A stretch of 64,000 nt of DNA, taken from CAVQBJ01 sp963819075 (GTDB taxonomy: Bacteria > Actinomycetota > Thermoleophilia > Solirubrobacterales > Solirubrobacteraceae). Positions 17,631 to 26,780 of this stretch are shown piece by piece. The notes under the pieces were generated by a model. That model made no database searches and was not told where the DNA came from. It was given only the letters and a program-made list of their open reading frames with translations. The stretch is from positions 248,001-312,000 of the forward strand of contig CAWFUP010000003.1 in assembly GCA_963819075.1 (NCBI GenBank), written 5' to 3'. Each line of letters starts with the position of its first letter. The first letter of the stretch is position 1. Both the position numbers and the translations under genes were made by a program.

Positions 17631-18083
17631 TCACTTCCCGGCCGCAATCGCCTCGCTGGTGCGTCCCGGAATCGCGTCGACGGCCCTGAGGACCTCTGTC
17701 AGGCCCCCTTCGGTGGTGAGGTCGAGCGCGTGCAGGATCGCCTCGGTGTCGCGGAATGTCTGCACCGACCTCTCGTCGGCCGCTTTGGCCTGGACGTTCT
17801 GACCGACGATGATGATCGGCAGGAGCACCAGCTGCAGGAAGGTCTGCGCAATCCAGGCGATGATGATGATGGAGTTGCCGGTCTTGAATGCCGAGGGCGC
17901 GCTGACCAGCGCCAGCAGTGTGAAGAGGTACGCGCACCACATCGTGCCGACCACGAGTGTGATCTTGAGCCCGATGCGCGCGTTCAGATTGCTGCCCCGG
18001 TGGTCCACGACCTTGACCGGGCCTCGCTTGCTTCGCACCGCGAGGCGCTGCGCGACGACGTGAGGCGTCTCTGTGGTGCTCAT
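17631..18083 (-). CDS. DUF1003-like small membrane protein
   Basis: 150 residues from ATG 18083. Two hydrophobic helices (ITLVVGTMWCAYLFTLLALV and SIIIIAWIAQTFLQLVLLPI) are followed by IIVGQNVQAKAADERS, the typical DUF1003 pattern in which the second helix ends in a QN motif and a charged tail. The C-terminal tail is a helical cytoplasmic segment. Function unknown. The residues before ATG 18083 in the same frame look non-coding. Confidence 0.65.
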   Translation of the reverse strand: MSTTETPHVVAQRLAVRSKRGPVKVVDHRGSNLNARIGLKITLVVGTMWCAYLFTLLALVSAPSAFKTGNSIIIIAWIAQTFLQLVLLPIIIVGQNVQAKAADERSVQTFRDTEAILHALDLTTEGGLTEVLRAVDAIPGRTSEAIAAGK

Positions 18084-18265
18084 CGTCCTGTGGCCGCCTT
18101 TCGGGCAAGTTGGCTGGAGCGCGGTCGGTCTGCTGAGCGGGCGCTGGGATCGTTGTTCGTCAACGACGACCGAAATCCCGCCCAGGGCGCAATCCCGAGC
18201 GTGCGAGCAGCGGTCGCTCAGACCAGCGAATGCACCCGAGGCCGGGGGGGGAGCGGAGGAGGCGG

Positions 18266-19246
18266 CTACAAGCGGAAGCCGTACCCCGTGCACTGGGGTT
18301 GGAACGACGGGTCGTCTGGACCGAGCGCGTTCATGACGTCCTGGAGGGCCGGACCGTCGAAGTTGATCGCGACGTGTCCGGTCGGGTCCGACGGACACTG
18401 CGATTGGATGAGGATGTTCTGGACGTTGGGGCCGGTCAGGAACGCGTTCGTGAACGGGGTCACCACCTCGTCGTGGGTCGTCTCGATCACCACGTACATC
18501 GGCCCGGGCACGGTGTCGCCGTCGGCGAACAGACGCGTCTCGAAACGCGACCCGACCTCCTGCTCGACGAACGACGGAGCGAAGAGCGCCCTGAAGATCA
18601 CGTTGGTCTTGCTGAGCAGGCTGAGCTTGGCCAGGGCCGTGAAGACGCCATCGAAGGTCGTCCCGTGATTGCTGGGGGCCAGACCGACGAGCATGTGCAC
18701 GAATGGCGCCCCACCGAGGTCCTTGATGTAGTAGTTGGGCATCATGCCGCCCTGTGAGTGGCCCACAATGTCGACCTGGGTTGCGTGCGTCGCCGTGAGC
18801 ACTTGCTGCACGAAGCCAGCCAGCTCGCGAGCCGACTCCGGGATGGGACCGAGGCCATCAAAGGTGTCGTTGACGGAGCTGGCCGTCTGGCCGTAGTTGA
18901 GGGCAAACACGCAGTAGCCGGCGTTGGCGAGCATCGGCGACAGCTCGGGCCAATCGAATCCCATATCGAAGGCCGTCTCGTGCACGAGAATGACTGGGAA
19001 TGGGTGCGCCGCGCTCGGCTGGCAATTCCAATCGTTCGCTCCAGCCACTGAGCTTGGGTCGAACAGCAGGGCCAGGAGCGCCGTCCTGATGTTGCCGACC
19101 GGGATCTCCTGCGCACTGGCGCTCGACGTCGCAAGCCCACAGGCCATGAGAAGCGCGGCCGCCAGTGCGGAGATCGCGCCGAGAAGGAGGCGACCTCGTC
19201 GTCGCGCGGCGCTCGTGTTCACGGACCTCGGTCTCAGCCCTCGCAT
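18266..19246 (-). CDS. secreted lipase / alpha-beta hydrolase (EstA-like class 2)
   Basis: 326 residues. A basic N-region (AARRRGRLLLG) and hydrophobic core ending SASAQE form a signal peptide with cleavage near residue 46. PFPVILVHETAFDMG is the oxyanion-hole region, and VGHSQGGMMPNYYI the nucleophile elbow (Ser164), as in Streptomyces-type extracellular triacylglycerol lipases. The acid probably lies in TTHDEVVTPF, with His in DPTGHVAINFD. Paired cysteines suggest disulfides. The next gene upstream on the same strand is another secreted esterase. Confidence 0.87.
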   Translation of the reverse strand: MRGLRPRSVNTSAARRRGRLLLGAISALAAALLMACGLATSSASAQEIPVGNIRTALLALLFDPSSVAGANDWNCQPSAAHPFPVILVHETAFDMGFDWPELSPMLANAGYCVFALNYGQTASSVNDTFDGLGPIPESARELAGFVQQVLTATHATQVDIVGHSQGGMMPNYYIKDLGGAPFVHMLVGLAPSNHGTTFDGVFTALAKLSLLSKTNVIFRALFAPSFVEQEVGSRFETRLFADGDTVPGPMYVVIETTHDEVVTPFTNAFLTGPNVQNILIQSQCPSDPTGHVAINFDGPALQDVMNALGPDDPSFQPQCTGYGFRL

Positions 19247-19341
19247 CCCCGCTCTCCCCGCGGCTCGATGCCGCTGCTCGGAGTCGCGGTGAGAGCCTAG
19301 TGGGCTGTCGCGCTCACTGGCAAGTCATAACGCGCGAGGCC

Positions 19342-20931
19342 TCAGTTGCCCGTGATCCCTGCCCAGAAGCCGCATTGGTGCTCGCTGGCGAAATTCGTGA
19401 TGACGTGACTGCCAAGGCTCGTGAGGACCATCGTCTGGGGCGAGGCGTTCGACCACTGCGGCCAAGCCGTGTCGCCGATCGCTCCTGGCTGTCCGGTGCT
19501 CGCGAAATTGGTCCAGGCGCTCACCATCTGCGAGGAGAGAGCGCTCTGGCTGGAGGTGAGGGTGCCCACGTCGAATAGGTAGGGGACCTCAGAGAAGTGC
19601 ATGTCGCCGAGCGGCATGAAGGGATCCACGTTCGAGAACGGGGGATTGGGGTCTTCGAACTCGTATCTCCACACTTGACCTCCGGTCGCGGTCGCGTGGC
19701 TGGCGACGTACTCCGCTGGACAGGCGAAGTAGCCGTCGGTCACCAGTGCCCCCTTCGCCAGATCGGCGGCACCGTACGCGGAAACCGGATACTGGGCGAG
19801 GACGCTGCTCGCGTTCGAACCGAACGTCTGCTGGGCGTACGCGTCGTATTCGGCCGGCGTGAGCGCGCTCAGGTGGGGCAGCTCATCGAACAGGAAGACG
19901 AAGAGCCGTCCCTCGTTCAGGTTGCTGCCGACGAGCATCGGTACGTGATCGTAGGCCCCGCTACTCCACGCGTCCTGGAGCGTGTGCGGCTCGACGTAGC
20001 CGTCGACGTCGGGGACCCACGTCGCCCCGAGGCCGTTCAGCTGCGTCGAGGGGTCGCTCAGCAGCTTCGAGGCCGGCAACGCCCGCAGGCAGGCGACCAT
20101 CGTCGCCGGGTCCGGACACCCGACGCGCGTCGCGAACGCCTCGCTGCGCTGAACCATCGTCGCCTTGCTCACCGGCTGAAGCCCCTCGCCTGCGCACGAG
20201 CCGCTCTCGCTGATCGCCCGCTCGAACAAGCCAGCCGCCAGCGGCGAGGCGAGCTGCTGACAAACGCTGTTGCCCCCGGCGGACTCTCCGAAGACGGTCA
20301 CGTTGTCGGGGTTCCCGCCGAAGGCGCCGATGTTGCGCTGGACCCAACGAAGCCCGGCCTGCTGGTCCATCAGCGCATAGTCGCCGGAGGTGTGGGCAGG
20401 GCTCTCGTTGTCCAGCCCGGGCAGCGCGAGGAAGCCGAACGGACCGAGTCGGTAGTTGAGTTCGACGACGATCGCCTTTCCGGTGGCGACGATCGGGGCC
20501 GGGTTGTACATGCTGTTCCCGCCGAGCACATAGGCGCCGCCGTAGATCCACACCATCACGGGGAGGTTGTGCGAGGCCGCGGCGGGCGGCGCGTATACGT
20601 CGAGGCCGAGGCAGTTCTCGTTCGTGGACAGGATCTCTTGCGCGCACGGCGAGGAGTGCTGGAAGGCGAGGCGCACGCCCCAGGCGGCCGGCGGCACCGG
20701 CGCGTGGAATCGCAAGGCGCCGGACGCTGGCTGTGCGAACGGAACTCCGAAGAACGTCCGCATCGTCGCGCTGGCCGAGCCGAGCACCCACCCCTTGTCG
20801 GTGTGGATGAACGTTCCCGAGGAGTCCGCGATTGATGCAGCGGGCGCGGCAAGCAGTCCGAGCGCGAGCACAGCCATGGCGGCGGCGATTGAGCTGCCGA
20901 GCCGTCGCTGCGCAGAACCGTCGGCGTTCAT
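19342..20931 (-). CDS. secreted type-B carboxylesterase
   Basis: 529 residues with a signal peptide (residues 1-36, ending AASIADS). Type-B carboxylesterase landmarks are ENCLGLDVYAPP, MVWIYGGAYVLGGNS (oxyanion hole), LNYRLGPFGFLALPG and VTVFGESAGGNSVCQQLASP (Ser218). Glu and His of the triad are expected in NLNEGRLFVF and PLGDMHFSEVPYLF. GAGGAGGAGC just before ATG 20931 is a strong ribosome-binding site. The substrate is unknown. It is followed on the same strand by a secreted lipase after a 95-base gap. Confidence 0.9.
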   Translation of the reverse strand: MNADGSAQRRLGSSIAAAMAVLALGLLAAPAASIADSSGTFIHTDKGWVLGSASATMRTFFGVPFAQPASGALRFHAPVPPAAWGVRLAFQHSSPCAQEILSTNENCLGLDVYAPPAAASHNLPVMVWIYGGAYVLGGNSMYNPAPIVATGKAIVVELNYRLGPFGFLALPGLDNESPAHTSGDYALMDQQAGLRWVQRNIGAFGGNPDNVTVFGESAGGNSVCQQLASPLAAGLFERAISESGSCAGEGLQPVSKATMVQRSEAFATRVGCPDPATMVACLRALPASKLLSDPSTQLNGLGATWVPDVDGYVEPHTLQDAWSSGAYDHVPMLVGSNLNEGRLFVFLFDELPHLSALTPAEYDAYAQQTFGSNASSVLAQYPVSAYGAADLAKGALVTDGYFACPAEYVASHATATGGQVWRYEFEDPNPPFSNVDPFMPLGDMHFSEVPYLFDVGTLTSSQSALSSQMVSAWTNFASTGQPGAIGDTAWPQWSNASPQTMVLTSLGSHVITNFASEHQCGFWAGITGN

Positions 20932-21041
20932 GTGCTCCTCCTCCTCGTCGGGGCGCGGTTGCGAGTGTCAGGCTAACTGATATACAACCGCCAGCGCAAC
21001 CTCAACCTTCACCCGCCAGCGAGCGGAGTGGTTCCCGCGGG

Positions 21042-21587
21042 CTAGCGCCGTCGCGCTGCCGGCTGCAGTGCCGGGGTGACCCAGCCGCCGTCGGCGGGAT
21101 TGATGTTGGTGCCGGGGGTGACGATCACGTCGATGCGGTCGAGCAGATCCGCGGAGAGCTCGAGATCGGCGGCGGGGAGCTGGCTCTCGAGTTGCTCCAT
21201 CGTGCGCGCTCCGATGATCGCCGCCGTTACCGCCGGGTGGTTGATCACGAACGCGATCGCCATCTCGATGAGCGACAGGCCTGCCTCCTCGGCGAGCTGG
21301 GCGAGCGCTTCCGCCGCTTCGAGCTTGCGCTGGTTGGCGGGCATCGAGAGGTCGTAGCGGTCGGCGAGGCGCTGGCGCGCCGCGGAGGTCGGCGTCGGGT
21401 TGTCGGCGTCCTTGCGCCAGCGACCGGACAGCCAGCCACCGGACAGCGGGCTCCACGAAATCACGCCCATGCCATAGTGGGAGCATGTGAGGAGGACGTC
21501 GGCCTCGATCCCGCGGGCGAGCATCGAGTACGGCGGCTGCTCGCACACATATCGCTGCAGGCCACGGTCGCGTGCCGCCCATTCTCG
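21042..21587 (-). pseudogene. aldo/keto reductase, C-terminal half only
   Basis: About 180 codons homologous to the C-terminal half of aldo/keto reductases of the YajO/Gcy group: GLQRYVCEQPPYSMLARGIE, YGMGVISWSPLSGGWLSGRW and an end TPGTNINPADGGW. The catalytic Tyr/Lys/Asp half is missing. The homology begins abruptly around 21585, exactly where the alcohol dehydrogenase homology ends on the same strand in another frame. The simplest reading is a deletion that removed the 3' end of one gene and the 5' half of the other. Confidence 0.8.
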
Positions 21588-22534
21588 TAGTCGAGGACGC
21601 GCCCCGGAGCGATGCGGCCCTCGAGCACGTCGTCGAGCAGTTCGGGGATGTAGGCGCGCGCGGGGGCCGGGCCGCCGCGGACACCCTTGTTGCGGTAGAA
21701 GAGCTCGTCGATCGGCAGATCGACGCCGTGGGGGACGCCAACATAGCCGGCCATCGAGCCCGGTCGCGCGACCCCGATGGCCGTCTGCATCGACTGGCCC
21801 GTCCCGACGCACTCGAGCGTCGCGTCGACGCCGACTCCGTCCGTCAACTCGAGAACGTCCTCGGTCGCCGCCTGGCCGCGCTCGGCGACGATGTCGGTGG
21901 CACCAAACGTCCGCGCGAGCTCCTGCCGGACGGGCTTGCGGCTGAGGGCGATGATCCGCTCGGCGCCCAGCCGCTTGGCGGCCAACACGCCGGAGACGCC
22001 GACCGCACCGTCCCCAACGACGGCGACGGTATCGCCGCGCTTCACCTCCGCGCAGACGGCCGCGTGATGGCCGGTCGCCATCACGTCCGAGAGGGTGAGC
22101 AGCGACAACAGCATCTCGTCCGAATGCCCGGACCGAGGCACAACCACGAGCGTGCCGTCGGCGAGCGGCACCCGGACGGCGTCGCCCTGCCCGCCGTCTC
22201 CGTTCGCCGGATAGAACCCGCCGGAGATACAGGCCGTCGTGATCCCGTGACGGCAATGCGGGCATGTGCCGTCGCTGAAGGCGAACGGCGAGATGACGAG
22301 ATCGCCCTTGCCAACGCCGCGGACCTCGGCGCCGACGTCCTCGACGATCCCGATGAACTCGTGGCCGATCGGACCCGGCTCAAACGGGCTCTCGCCGCGG
22401 TAGTACCACAGGTCCGAGCCACAGACGCACGCCAGCACGACGCGGACGACAGCATCGGTCGGCTCGGCTATCGCCGGGTCGGGCCGCTCGGCAACGCCGA
22501 TCGACCATGGCTCGTTGAACACGGCAGCACGCAT
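21583..22534 (-). pseudogene. zinc-dependent alcohol dehydrogenase, C-terminus lost at a deletion junction
   Basis: The first ~315 codons are a clean medium-chain zinc dehydrogenase: VLACVCGSDLWYYRGESPF and GHEFIGIVEDVG (catalytic zinc), a reduced structural-zinc loop (CPHCRHGITTAC), and VAVVGDGAVGVSGVLAAKRL (NAD(P) fold). After RIAPGRVLDYE the family C-terminus is absent. The frame runs on for ~40 unrelated codons into aldo/keto reductase DNA and stops at 21461. GGAGG precedes ATG 22534. The truncated product lacks only ~20-25 residues, so partial activity is not excluded. It is divergent from an XRE-MmyB regulator that probably controlled it. Confidence 0.8.
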
Positions 22535-22670
22535 GGCTACGCCTCCTCCCTCAGATAGATCTCACTCACGTCCCACACCAAAGCACCGGGCGGCGCCGAG
22601 TGAGAGTCCCTGTTGATCCGGTACCGACAGGACCTCCCATCGGTGCGCCGCGGCGGACTACCCTCATACC

Positions 22671-23550
22671 GTGGACACCAGGAACGAGATCCGCGAGTTC
22701 CTGACCTCGCGGCGGGTGAGGATCACGCCGGACCAGGTAGGCCTGCCGATCTATGGCGACAACCGCCGCGTTCCCGGGCTTCGTCGTGAGGAGGTTGCGC
22801 TGCTGGCCGGCGTGAGCGTCGACTACTACACAAGGCTCGAGCGCGGCAGCATGAGCGGCGTCTCCGAGAGCGTGCTCGAGGCATTGGCTCGCGCGCTCGA
22901 GCTCGACGAGGCTGAGCGCTCGCATCTATTCGACCTTGCGCGCGCAACGCAGACGACCGGTGCGATACGGCGCCGCGGGCCAACAAAGCAGTGGATACGC
23001 CCGGGCGTGCAGCATTCTCGATGCGATGACGGGCGCCCCGACCTTCGTACGCAACGGACGCTTGGACATCCTCGCCGGGAACCGGCTCGGCTATGCCCTG
23101 TATTCGGTGTACGCCGCGCCAGGGCGACCGGCGAACACCGCGAGGTTCGTCTTTCTCGATCCCCGCGCGTCCGACTTCTACTCCGACTGGGATCACGTCG
23201 CCAACGAGGTTGTCGCGATTCTGCGGTCCGAAGCCGGTCGCGATCCGTACGACCGTCAGCTCTCAGATCTCGTGGGGGAGTTGTCGACCCAGAGTGAGGC
23301 GTTTCGGGTGAAGTGGGCGGCGCACAACGTCCGGTTCCACGACACCGGCGTCAAGCGTCTGCACCACCCGGTCGTCGGCGACCTCGAGCTGAGCTTCGAG
23401 GCGATGCAGCTCGCAGCCGACACCGGGCTGACGATGTTCGCCTATACCGCCGAGGTCGGCTCGAAGTCAGAGCAGGCGCTCAACCTGCTGGCGAGTTGGA
23501 CGGCGACACTCGACCAAGACGAGCCGACGCACGCGAGCCGGGAGGGCTGA
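22671..23550 (+). pseudogene. XRE-family regulator with MmyB-like domain (frameshifted)
   Basis: Two overlapping frames together give a complete MmyB-type regulator. The N-terminal part has a helix-turn-helix (VPGLRREEVALLAGVSVDYY, TRLERGSMSGVSESVL) and ends at GPTKQWIRPGVQ. The C-terminal part resumes at ILDAMTGAPTFVRNGRLDIL and runs through the MmyB ligand-binding domain to 23550. The break is at about 23013-23015, where two bases appear to be missing (restoring them gives VQRILDAMTG). A single error or recent mutation is enough. It lies divergent to the alcohol dehydrogenase remnant, the usual arrangement for this regulator type. Confidence 0.8.
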
Positions 23551-23610
23551 CGGCCCGGCGCGCTGTCGGCGATTGACACCCGCGTCACCGTCAGCATAGA
23601 CTTACCGTTC

Positions 23611-23931
23611 GTGGCGACTTACCAAGCCGATGCGTGGACGGCGCTCGGTGATCCGAGCAGGAAGGCGGTCTTCGAGCTGTTGGCGGATCGCCCGCGCGCG
23701 GTTGGTGAGCTCGCCAGCGAGCTCCCGATCAGTCGCCCGGCGGTCTCACAGCACCTCAGGGTGCTCAAGGACGCTGGACTGGTGCTGGATCAACCCGTCG
23801 GCACGCGCCGCATCTATCGCGTCGACCCGGACGGACTCGCCGCGCTTCGGGCGGACCTCGAGCGGTTCTGGGGCAAGACCCTGGCCAACTACAAGGCGGC
23901 CGTCGAACGACCAGCGAAGGAGGACCAATGA
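23611..23931 (+). CDS. ArsR-family winged-helix regulator
   Basis: 106 residues from GTG 23611. Helix-turn-helix segments ALGDPSRKAVFELLADRPR and ISRPAVSQHLRVLKDAGLV are typical of the metal-independent ArsR group (no CxC metal site) normally co-transcribed with an SRPBCC/AHSA1-domain protein. Here the partner is reduced to a remnant whose ATG overlaps this stop by 4 bases. The protein itself looks intact. Confidence 0.9.
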   Translation: MATYQADAWTALGDPSRKAVFELLADRPRAVGELASELPISRPAVSQHLRVLKDAGLVLDQPVGTRRIYRVDPDGLAALRADLERFWGKTLANYKAAVERPAKEDQ

Positions 23932-24015
23932 GCACCCACACCCAGGCCACTGCTAGGCGGCTCGCCACTCTATCTCCAGCGGTTCGGAGCGCTGATCACC
24001 GAGGACCGCCAGTAG
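23928..24015 (+). pseudogene. SRPBCC/AHSA1-domain gene with internal deletion
   Basis: Directly coupled to the ArsR stop (ATGA). It starts MSTHTQATARR, like the ArsR-linked SRPBCC proteins. A few codons later, in another frame, the DNA reads PLYLQRFGALITEDRQ then stop, matching how such proteins end (a GW-x-x-YL-x-RF type C-terminus). About 130 codons in the middle are missing. The reading is based on short matches and is tentative. Confidence 0.4.
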
Positions 24016-24093
24016 GTCACCGGCGACACGGTGGCGATCGCCAACGCCGGATCGGGTTCGCCGAGCAGCGGCTGACTCCGGCGATCGCCCGCG

Positions 24094-24240
24094 CTACTGG
24101 CGAGTCGCAATCGGCGCCGAAGATGAGCGGGCGTCCTGGATCGTGACCACGACGACCCGGTCCTGCACTTCGATGAAGACGTAGACGAGAATCAGCCAGC
24201 GCCACGGTCCGAGAACGAACCGGAAGCCCTCCGAGTGTCC
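24094..24240 (-). pseudogene. possible RelE/ParE-type toxin C-terminal remnant
   Basis: On the minus strand the last ~48 codons of an open frame include VLGPWRWLILVYVFIEVQDR followed by VVVVTIQDARSS and a stop. This looks like the strand-strand-DARSS end of RelE-superfamily toxins. Nothing upstream in that frame is recognisable and there is no antitoxin. Low confidence: it could be chance. Confidence 0.25.
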
Positions 24241-24393
24241 GGCGGGCGCGGGCCCGAGGTTCGGAAACCGAGTGAGCGATTGCAACCGGTCGGGCCGAAC
24301 AACGCCTTGACGGCCGGCTCGAGCGTCTGCGACGATGGCCGCGTTGGAGCCTGGCCGTCCTGGCCAACGCAAACCGATTCGGAGGCGATCTTG

Positions 24394-24858
24394 GTGAACA
24401 ACCGCATCTCCGTCCTGTTCGTCGGGGCTATCCTGGCTACCGGATCGGTGGGAGCCTCTGCCATCGCACGCGCGGCGCCCAGGCCGGCGGGGCAGTCGCT
24501 GTTCAGCACCGTGATGCTCAAGAACACGAGTGCCGGAAAGATCCTCGTCAACACGTCTGGTTCGATCCTTTACGAGTTCACCAAGGACTCCAAGAACACC
24601 GACAAGTGCGCGAACATCAGCGGCTGCGCGTCGACCTGGGTCCCGGAGCAGGTCCAGGGCACGCCCACAGCGGGTCCCGGAGTCCATGCGTCGCTGCTGA
24701 AGTCGATCTCGCTGTCCGGTGGCGGCCGTCAGGTCACCTACGCCGGTCATCCGTTGTACATCTACCCGGCAGCTCCGAAGGACACCGGATATATCGGCGC
24801 CAGCCAGTTTGGCGGTCGTTGGTACGCGCTCGGGGCCAGGGGGCAGGCGGTGAAGTAG
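24394..24858 (+). CDS. secreted COG4315-type repeat protein
   Basis: 154 residues. GTG 24394 has GGAGG 8-9 bases upstream. The N-terminus (VNNRISVLFVGAILATGSVG ending ARA) is a signal peptide. The mature part has two copies of the family motif: ILVNTSGSILYEFTKDSKNT with KCANISGCASTWVP, and QVTYAGHPLYIYPAAPKDTG. These are secreted or lipoprotein beta-repeat proteins of unknown function common in actinobacteria. No lipobox Cys is seen, so it is probably released or wall-held. Confidence 0.8.
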   Translation: MNNRISVLFVGAILATGSVGASAIARAAPRPAGQSLFSTVMLKNTSAGKILVNTSGSILYEFTKDSKNTDKCANISGCASTWVPEQVQGTPTAGPGVHASLLKSISLSGGGRQVTYAGHPLYIYPAAPKDTGYIGASQFGGRWYALGARGQAVK

Positions 24859-24907
24859 CGCCGACGTTCGCGATTGCTGCCGCCGCGTCGCGATCGGGCA
24901 TGGCTCA

Positions 24908-25408
24908 TCAGCTGGTTGCGCGGATCTCTCGCAGGATCTGTTCCACGAATTCGCCCTTGACGGCCGTGTAGGTCGCGTGGTCGGCGCCGTCGAGTCGCCG
25001 TTTGAGAGCGTTGTATTGCTGGAGCAGATCCGGATCTCCGATCAGCGCGTCGCGGAACGGCCCGAAGAGGGCATCGTCGGCCGAGGCAGCAACGACCAAC
25101 TGGACACCAACCTCCGGATGAAGCTCCGCTGGATCGATGAAGCTCGCCAAGGTCGAGGTCCAGTTCTGCGGTTGGTGAATCGCGTATTCGTCCGTGAGCA
25201 CGACGATTGACGGGGCGAAATCGTCGGCCTGAACCCGGACGAGAATGTCCAGGTCGCCCTTGGTCAGCGCGCCGGGAACCGCGGTGGCCCCAACGTGCTC
25301 AATCTCGGCAGTCGGAAGAAGCCTGCTGAGACGCTCCGTCTGGCGCTGCAGCGTCTCGAGCACCTGGTCCTGAATGTCGGCAGCCGGTCGGACACGGATG
25401 GGTGCCAT
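24908..25408 (-). CDS. GrpB-family nucleotidyltransferase-fold protein
   Basis: 166 residues. The GrpB/UPF0157 signature is present: IEHVGATAVPGALTKGDLDILVRV, with conserved EHVGSTAVPG and DxD-like KGDLDIL, and a C-terminal LQQYNALKRRLDGADHATYT segment. The fold is that of minimal nucleotidyltransferases related to aminoglycoside-modifying enzymes, but the substrate is unknown. It is a lone gene in the degraded region and looks intact. Confidence 0.85.
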   Translation of the reverse strand: MAPIRVRPAADIQDQVLETLQRQTERLSRLLPTAEIEHVGATAVPGALTKGDLDILVRVQADDFAPSIVVLTDEYAIHQPQNWTSTLASFIDPAELHPEVGVQLVVAASADDALFGPFRDALIGDPDLLQQYNALKRRLDGADHATYTAVKGEFVEQILREIRATS

Positions 25409-25478
25409 CCCGGCGTGATGCTACGCCACGCAGGTGCGCCCAAAGATGGCATACCTTCGATGTGCTCCCGGGGAGGTG

Positions 25479-26051
25479 CTATGGGCGCGGGATGGCGCGG
25501 TAGCCGAAGGTGCGTCCCGCACGCCTGAGCAGCCCATCGTCGATCGGCTCGCTAGCCGGCGTGGTCCAGCCCGGTAGCGTGGTCGCCCCAACCGGGCCGA
25601 ACAGAGCGACGCCGTGGAGGGTTTGGGCGGGGTCATGGCGCACCCACCAGCGGGCGCCTGCGAAGCCGGCGCCCAGCAGCTGCGTGGCGAGCTGCTGTCC
25701 CGGTGCATAGTCAGGGTCGGCGCCGATGGTGGCGGTGACGCCATAGCGCAGCGCCCTGCGGGAGCACAGGTCGGCGATGCGCAGATCGTGCGGCACCCTC
25801 AGCCTGGTGATTTGTCGGGCGTCAATGTCTTCGGTCGCGAGGTATAGCTCTGTGTAAACCTCAACGAACGCGCCGAGTGGCTGAAGGGCCCAATAGGAGG
25901 CTCCGATCCTGGGATCGCCGACAGGGTCAAAGCGTCCGGAGCCGTCGTGAGAGAACCACCACGGGTCGCGAGCGACGCGATGGATTCGCCAGAGCTCTCG
26001 GCTGGCCTTCACGACGTAGGCTGGGAACTTCTCGTCGGGGATCTGCGTCAC
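25479..26051 (-). CDS. RES-domain toxin (NAD+-degrading type)
   Basis: 190 residues. RES-domain hallmarks are an Arg in LWRIHR near the N-terminus, a conserved Glu in GASYWALQPLGAFVEVYTEL, and a downstream Ser-containing segment, with family length. Known RES toxins such as MbcT deplete NAD+. It overlaps the upstream antitoxin gene by 4 bases (26048-26051), the standard antitoxin-first order. Confidence 0.85.
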   Translation of the reverse strand: MTQIPDEKFPAYVVKASRELWRIHRVARDPWWFSHDGSGRFDPVGDPRIGASYWALQPLGAFVEVYTELYLATEDIDARQITRLRVPHDLRIADLCSRRALRYGVTATIGADPDYAPGQQLATQLLGAGFAGARWWVRHDPAQTLHGVALFGPVGATTLPGWTTPASEPIDDGLLRRAGRTFGYRAIPRP

Positions 26052-26632
26052 TGCGCTAGGCGAGCGGCGTGTCGTGAAGCCAGGAGCTCGAGTTGTATAG
26101 ACGAGTGGCCCTCAACGACCCACTGTCGGGCGGTGAGCCCGTCAAGTTGACGATGCGGGCTGGTGCACCAGGAGGCGGCGGAATAGTCACTGAGGACATC
26201 AGAACGCGCCAGCGTTGAGAACGCGTCGACGAGTGCGGGCAGAGGGCGGCCGGTGTCGTCGAACTGCCAGGCCGGAAACCGCCGAGTCCCGTCCCGCTGA
26301 ATCAATGTGATCAGACGACCGGCCTTGATGAGCTGGTCGATGCGCTGACGCGAGATCCCACCGAGAAGCTCTCGCGCTTGACTGGTGTCGAGTAGCGGCC
26401 CAACGGCGTCTTCCCACACGTTCGCAGCCGCGGCCTGCAACGCGGCGCGGCGAGCGTCGGAGACGCTCAACGCGCGGTCGCCGAGGACCTCTTGGAGAGT
26501 CTCGGCAAATGCGCGCACCGCCGGTGACTGCGCGTCAATGGTGAGGACCGCAGCTTCGGCGAGCCGCAGTTCGCGTTCAGCCTCGCGCACTCGCGCGAGC
26601 GCGTCGGACACCCGTGACGCCTTGACGGCCAT
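26048..26632 (-). CDS. Xre/MbcA/ParS-type antitoxin of the RES pair
   Basis: 194 residues. N-terminal ~85 residues are helical. A helix-turn-helix of DNA-binding/excisionase type follows (LLDTSQARELLGGISRQRID, then AGRLITLIQRDGTRRFPAWQ). The C-terminus WCTSPHRQLDGLTARQWVVEG is the toxin-binding motif of DUF2384/MbcA-like antitoxins. It neutralises the RES toxin encoded 4 bases inside its 3' end and probably represses the pair. It is divergent from the truncated recombinase. Confidence 0.82.
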   Translation of the reverse strand: MAVKASRVSDALARVREAERELRLAEAAVLTIDAQSPAVRAFAETLQEVLGDRALSVSDARRAALQAAAANVWEDAVGPLLDTSQARELLGGISRQRIDQLIKAGRLITLIQRDGTRRFPAWQFDDTGRPLPALVDAFSTLARSDVLSDYSAASWCTSPHRQLDGLTARQWVVEGHSSIQLELLASRHAARLAQ

Positions 26633-26718
26633 GTCATTATGCTACCAGAGGCGCAAGAGCGTCAATGCCGAATCGGTTCCGAATCGGGTCCGGGTCGATC
26701 CGGGACCGGCGGCCACTC

Positions 26719-26734
26719 CGTTCCAACGCTCGAT
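26719..26734 (+). repeat. 16-bp repeat, copy 1, beside the truncated recombinase
   Basis: CGTTCCAACGCTCGAT occurs here and again at 29437-29452. Both copies continue with RATG (GATG and AATG), giving 19 of 20 matches. Both lie at the edge of mobile-element debris. Confidence 0.5.
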
Positions 26735-26780
26735 GATGTGCCCGATCTGTCTTACGGCTCCGACGACATCGGGGCACGCC

